Below, in pieces: positions 59,198 through 64,000 of a stretch of DNA of 64,000 bases. Position 1 is the stretch's first letter, and each line of letters starts with the position of its first letter. The notes beneath the pieces were generated by a model. The model was given only the letters and a program-made list of their open reading frames with translations. It ran no database searches and had not been told where the DNA came from. Source of the DNA: Papaver somniferum (taxonomy: Eukaryota > Streptophyta > Magnoliopsida > Ranunculales > Papaveraceae); NCBI RefSeq assembly GCF_003573695.1, contig NC_039359.1, forward strand, positions 94,733,275 through 94,797,274. The letters run 5' to 3'. The position numbers and the translations under genes are program-made.

Positions 59198-60440
59198 TTA
59201 CATTTGTGGTAAGTATAGAGGATGATTTGAACTAAAAAAAAAATACAGTTCTGTTGCATAGAAGGTGTTTGATAAGATGCCACTGTGAAATAGTTACAAT
59301 TCTAAATATCATGTACCTGTAATTTTGTTGTTTCTTACATTAACATGTTTCTTCTAATTGCTACTTAGTATATTTTCCAACTGCGGCTGCCCCAGGGGAT
59401 TCACTATAACTGCATGAGTAAGAACTACTGATCCACATTTCGAAATTAAGTAAAACAGAATTTGATATAAATACCGGGTAGTTGTAAATTGTAACTAATT
59501 GTACGACTCTTAAATACTAAATTTAGAAATGTCTTTCTCTTTATTAAACACGATTGACGTGCATACATGAACTATCGAATGTCGATATTTGCAGTACAAA
59601 CTACAACGTTATTAATGAATGAGTAGTGAATGAAATTAAAAGAATAGGCTAATTAAGATTGCTAACGATCTATGAACATCTATTATTTGAATCATAGTTT
59701 GAGATGTTTAACAAGACAAGCTTGTCCCGAGACTTCTTCTTTGCAATATTAAATGTACTAAAACCATACAACATAGTCTCATATATATAGAATGGTAATG
59801 ATATGAGTAAATAGGATGGTTCAGTCTTCACATACCTCTTTGTCGACGAAGTTCTCCAAATGCCTTCATTTAACCTTCAGTCTTCAATCTTCGAGGGTTA
59901 TTCGGTGATGTCTGATACTCAACCATGCACTATATTCTAATTAATCCTAGTCCGAGACTTGACTTTATTAGGCCAGAAATGAAGATATAGTTTTGTGCAT
60001 CTAACATTAGCATCAAGCTTGAGATAACAAAACTTGCAATTTCGACCCAGCAGTGCTGTAACACACGTACTTTAATTTCCAAGACTAACAGAGAATCATG
60101 CTTATACTTACAGTGATTGAAATCAAAGCTTGTGATCTTTCAATAGACCGTAATTTTCACTCTTTTGGAATTTGAATTATAAAAACCCTAGTGCCGAGAA
60201 GAGGTTGTATAGGATTTGGGGGTATTAGAAACTCATTTATATAGACAGGCACTCGCTACTGTCACTGTGTGAACACTAAATTTTACCCGACCGTTAGATC
60301 TCACGCGGTAGATCCAATGTTTGACAGATATCTACTTGTTGTTGGAAGCGTTTGGATGCACACCCAAAGTTACTTTTTAGCTTCTAGAGATTAAAAATTA
60401 AATAATTACATTGGACAGTAGAATTTTTAAACAATTTCTG
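59198..60440. other. intergenic, nothing recognised
   Basis: AT-rich sequence without a credible gene or clear repeat on either strand. A short run of A at about 59236 and a TATATATAG near 59791 are the only notable features. Confidence 0.55.
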
Positions 60441-61700
60441 CAATTGATCTGCAATTGGAAAAAAGCTAAACTTGTGAAGCAAAGAAATAGTTTTACTTCC
60501 AAGTTCTATATCTGGTATTTAAACGCGCTAGTAAAGTTTCGTGGATGTTTTACTTCCAACTTCTCTTAAAAATATAATTGATTTATTATATAATTTTGCT
60601 ATTCTTGTGAAATAGAGAAAGAGAAAAAGAGACACGGTGTAGAGGGGAAGAATAAGGGAGAATCTTATTATTATGTCCGTATGTTACAAAGTTTAAACCT
60701 CTATTTATATAGATAGAAGACTCAAGACCCAAGATGTGTAAACCCTAATCTTATACAAGAGGAGCATATTAGTAAATAAACTTGGTTTATAACACTCCTT
60801 CTGATGATCACTGGGGCTAATTCACTACAAACATATCAGGAAACTCAAAAGAGAAAAACCTGAAATTGCATAAGCATGTAAAGTCTCGGACAGTATTGGA
60901 AACGCATATGTTTCCTCGTTAAAACCTTGACAACGAAAACCCAGTGGGACAAAACCTTCACGAAGCAAAAAGAGTACAATGCGATAAGTCCAGTAAATGC
61001 ACATTTTGATGATGGCGCTCCCCCTGATGAGTACTTTAGTTAAATCCTGGCTTGCAAATCTTTGAGTCGTAACTTCCCGATTTGATGAATGGATTTCTTA
61101 AATGCAGAAGATTCTTGTTCTTTCGTGAAGAAAATTGCTACTTGATGAAGTCTTCTTTTGTGTACGTCTCCTAATAGTATTTTTCTCGAGTCTACATGCT
61201 TCTTTAATTAAATACATTGACGACTTGTGTCTTTGGTTACTAGATTCTCGGAGATGATTTGCAGAAATAGTTGATGTAGTTTCTTCAACGAAGTGCCAAG
61301 ATATAGATACATTAGTGTAAATGAAAAAAACTGTATTTATTAACACATTGTATGGTGTTCATAAGGACATCCAAATTTCTAAGAGATGGTTATGTTGATT
61401 TGGTCTAGCAAAATGACCTAGGTAATGGTGAGAATCCACCAAATAACAAAAATTGATTCAACTCCCCCTTGGATGACCACCATGTTGAAATAAATTGCCT
61501 CACTAAAACCTTGCCAGTAAAATCCAATGGGATAAAATCTGGATGAAGTAAAAAGAGCACGATATCAACATTTTGAAACGTCAGTAAGATGTTTCCTCGT
61601 TAAAACCTTGTTAGGAAAACCACATGGGACAAAACCTGAAACGGAGGGAAAAGAGTACAAATTTTGAAGTAAATATGCATGCTAACCCAAATATATGAGT
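60441..61700 (-). mobile_element. 3' end of a copia-type element, minus strand
   Basis: On the minus strand, CAGTGATCATCAGAAGGAG (a polypurine tract) is followed at 60794 by TGTTATAAACCAAG, an LTR start that runs toward lower coordinates and holds an ATATAAATAGAGG box (about 60708). The other side (60830-61690) has several copies of CCTCGTTAAAACCTTG then AAAACCCAGTGGGACAAAACC, a repeated 3' non-coding motif of some plant copia elements. The far LTR end is not fixed. Confidence 0.6.
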
Positions 61701-62330
61701 TTTACAGAAGACATGCAACAAAATAATAACTCTAGTCCATCTCAAAAGACAAGTTTATGCTAGCATAATTCTAACTGCAGATTTAAGAAAGAAAAGAAAA
61801 ATAAAATTTATGCTGGTAAAGCGTGAATTTTGGTGTTTTTAAGGACTCTTAAAGAGACCTATAAAATTGATAACATCAACTAATTAATATATAAGGAGAA
61901 CAATTATTGAACCAATCCTAGGGTTGGAGCAAAAATAAAACCCTAAATCGTTTTTACAACGAACATATTTCTCTTATAATGCATTATAACTAAATCAATC
62001 TGTAAGTAATAGGATTGACAATTTTAAGGTGTAAGTTTGGATCCAAAATTGCGTTAATCGAGAAATTAATCTAACGAACATATTCCTCTGCGGAGGTCGG
62101 GGTTCACAACCACCATCATTTATTATTTCAAAACCTAATATAAATGAATATTTAACAATCTATATCTTACTACGATCCCACATGTTAAAGCATTGATCGG
62201 TCAAAGTCGCAAGCGTTGTTATCTCAAGCTTGTTTGTCAAGTTTAGTTGCCAAAACTATAAGTCTTGATTTCTAGTCTACTTATAGCTAAGTCTCGGATT
62301 AGAATAGAAAGTGTAGTTGAGCATTAGACT
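61701..62330. other. intergenic, nothing recognised
   Basis: No ORF of note; AT-rich. Possibly internal sequence of one of the flanking elements. Confidence 0.5.
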
Positions 62331-64000
62331 TCACGGCGTTCACCGATTGAAGACGGATAACTACTAAGGGGAGCTTATGGAACTTCATCAACAAAAGGTA
62401 TATGGAGGCTTGAACTCATCTATCACTCAAAAGTCTATCTACTCTATCTCATATTTGAGACAAAAGTCGTATAGCCATATAGACTTAAATTATGCACATT
62501 TGATATTTCGAGTTGAGTTTAACTCGCTTACATATTTCTCGAAATATGTGCTGGTAAGCTTTCGCTTTAACTAAGTTCATCTTATATTCTTGACGAAAGT
62601 CAAAAGATGATCATGTGAAAATCGCCTTGTAACCTCTTACATGATTTGGGCAAGACAGTCATTTGATGTAGACCCTGAATGTTTCGTATTGATCATTCGA
62701 TCACTTGAGAATTGCTTTGAAGCTAATCGTCTTTCGAGAATGTTTCACTGATTGAAATGGAGTTTAGAACAATTGGATATAAGCATAGTATGCGTACTTG
62801 CATATATGTAATCCAAGTCCGGGAACCATAGTATGCATACCCGTATGCGTACTGGTTGGTTTAGTGAAAGTCCGGGAACCTTGTACGCATACAGGTAAGT
62901 GTACTGGCGTGTGGTTCAGGTCCGGGAATTTCTGCTGAGTTTGGAAGGTATGCGTACCCGTTCGCATACTGACGAACCCAAACTTAGTCTGAGTACTTAG
63001 GTATGCGTACCCATATGCATACCTGAGTAAGATAAGTTCTAATATCGGTTTGTTCATGAACTAATACATTTATAATAATAAGAAATGCAATCTTTTTCAA
63101 ACCGTGGTTATAATGTTCATGACTTGATTCGAGTGAATCAAAATCGATTTTTCTTCAATTGTGTCTTGTATACTTCTATGAGAATATAAACAATTGAACA
63201 ACTCGAGAACTAGTTTCATTTGAGTCATTTGAACTAGTTATGGTTAAGATGAATAAGGTTGATATGAAAGCGTTCATATGGCTATTATTCCAGATATTTC
63301 TAGGCTGTTCTTCGGGAATATAAGTACAATATATCAATTGGATCATGTTCACCTTGATTTATCAAAAGACGGAACAAAACTCATAGGTTTATCTGTGGGA
63401 GACAGATTTATCTATTCGATATACTTTTCTGTGTGAGACAAATTTGTTTATCAAGTCTTCGACTTTGGGTTGTAAAAAGTCTTAGTTGTGGGTGAGATCA
63501 TCTAAGGAAATCAAGTGCGCAGAATCCGGCGTGGTTCTAGAGGTGTAAGGAATGCGACTATACCTTGATCAGTGTGAGATTGGTTAGGGCTCAACTACAT
63601 TTCAGTCTGAAGTTAACTTGGTGTAGGCTAGTGTCTGTAGAGACTTAATACAGTGTGGTGTTCAAATATGGACTAGGTCCCGGGGTTTTTCTGCATTTGC
63701 GGTTTCCTCGTTAACAAAACTTATGGTGTCTGTGTTATTTCTTTTCCGCATTATATTTGTTTATATAATTGAAATATCACATGTTGTGCGTAAGTTCAAT
63801 CAACCGTGAATCCAACTTTTGGTTGTTGATTAAATTGATTGACACTTGGATATTGGTTTTTTATACCGTCCAAGTTTATTTCTTATATTCCATCGGGCTC
63901 GCAAATTCCTATTTGTTTGATTGCGGATTGAATTGAGAAATAGAGATATAACTCTTTGATATACTTTTCTTAAGATTGAGTCTGGTTGTCTGGTTGATTC
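62331..64000 (+). mobile_element. copia-type (SIRE-like) LTR region running off the window
   Basis: Same family as the split LTR at 33.3-40.9 kb: shares TTTTTCTGCATTTGCGGTTT, then CCTCGTTAACAAAA and TTCCGCATTA, here on the plus strand. The right end lies outside the window and the left border is not defined. Confidence 0.5.
62780..63030. repeat. repeats of a near-palindromic GTATGCGTAC motif
   Basis: About nine copies of GTAYGCRTAC, often paired (GTATGCATACCCGTATGCGT AC at about 62831-62851), spaced by GTCCGGGAACC-like sequence in a loose unit of about 60 bases. Confidence 0.8.

Noticed and set aside
62764..63057. Minus-strand open frame of 97 codons
   Set aside because: Falls on the GTATGCGTAC repeat in LTR sequence; no recognisable protein features.

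Overview
The window reads as nuclear DNA of a flowering plant, most likely a eudicot. It has intron-containing genes of plant families, MULE, LINE and LTR elements, low GC, and no rRNA, tRNA, CRISPR or bacterial signals. A poppy or other Ranunculales origin is possible, but the sequence alone cannot settle it. Most of the 64 kb is transposable element, and much of that is nested. Only three host-type genes are visible (one SEC14-like, two NRT1/PTR-like), and all three carry disabling changes.

Layout. 1-2751: 3' part of an L1-type LINE. About 2921-17886: a large Mutator-like element (MULE) with two convergent pseudogenes. The plus-strand one is a lysine-rich, Ulp1-protease-like gene with a 2.07 kb two-exon cassette present three times. 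The minus-strand one is a mudrA-type transposase. The non-coding parts of both genes hold about 50 copies of an 18-bp palindromic motif. 18154-25115: a near full-length LINE with a perfect 16-bp target-site duplication (TSD). 25502-28343: an 11-exon SEC14-like gene with one in-frame stop. 28914-30813 and 41853-43735: two copies of an NRT1/PTR-family gene, each with its own lesions.

Between the two transporter copies lie a 28-bp minisatellite split by a MITE (32.1-33.0 kb) and an old copia-type LTR on the minus strand (about 33.3-40.9 kb). That LTR was later hit by two solo LTRs of one family in opposite orientation (TSDs AAGTA and TTTAA) and by a 5'-truncated LINE (17-bp TSD).

44.3-48.4 kb: a non-autonomous LTR-type element with a Pro/Ser-rich ORF. 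48528-58469: a complete 9.9 kb LTR retrotransposon (TSD GTAGG) with 2.5 kb LTRs full of minisatellites. It has no gag-pol; its only recognisable gene is a degraded plant-mobile-domain (PMD) ORF behind its own TATA box. It sits just upstream of the 3' LTR of a copia element (58498-59197). The rest holds a minus-strand copia 3' end (about 60.4-61.7 kb) and an LTR related to the one at 33-41 kb (about 62.3-64 kb).

The best candidate for an undescribed system is the MULE: an element-encoded Ulp1-like gene plus a transposase, with a repeated two-fold symmetric motif confined mainly to its non-coding DNA. This resembles the motif arrays of VANDAL-type MULEs, which are bound by an element-encoded anti-silencing protein. 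All identity and count statements are from reading by eye; nothing was aligned or searched.
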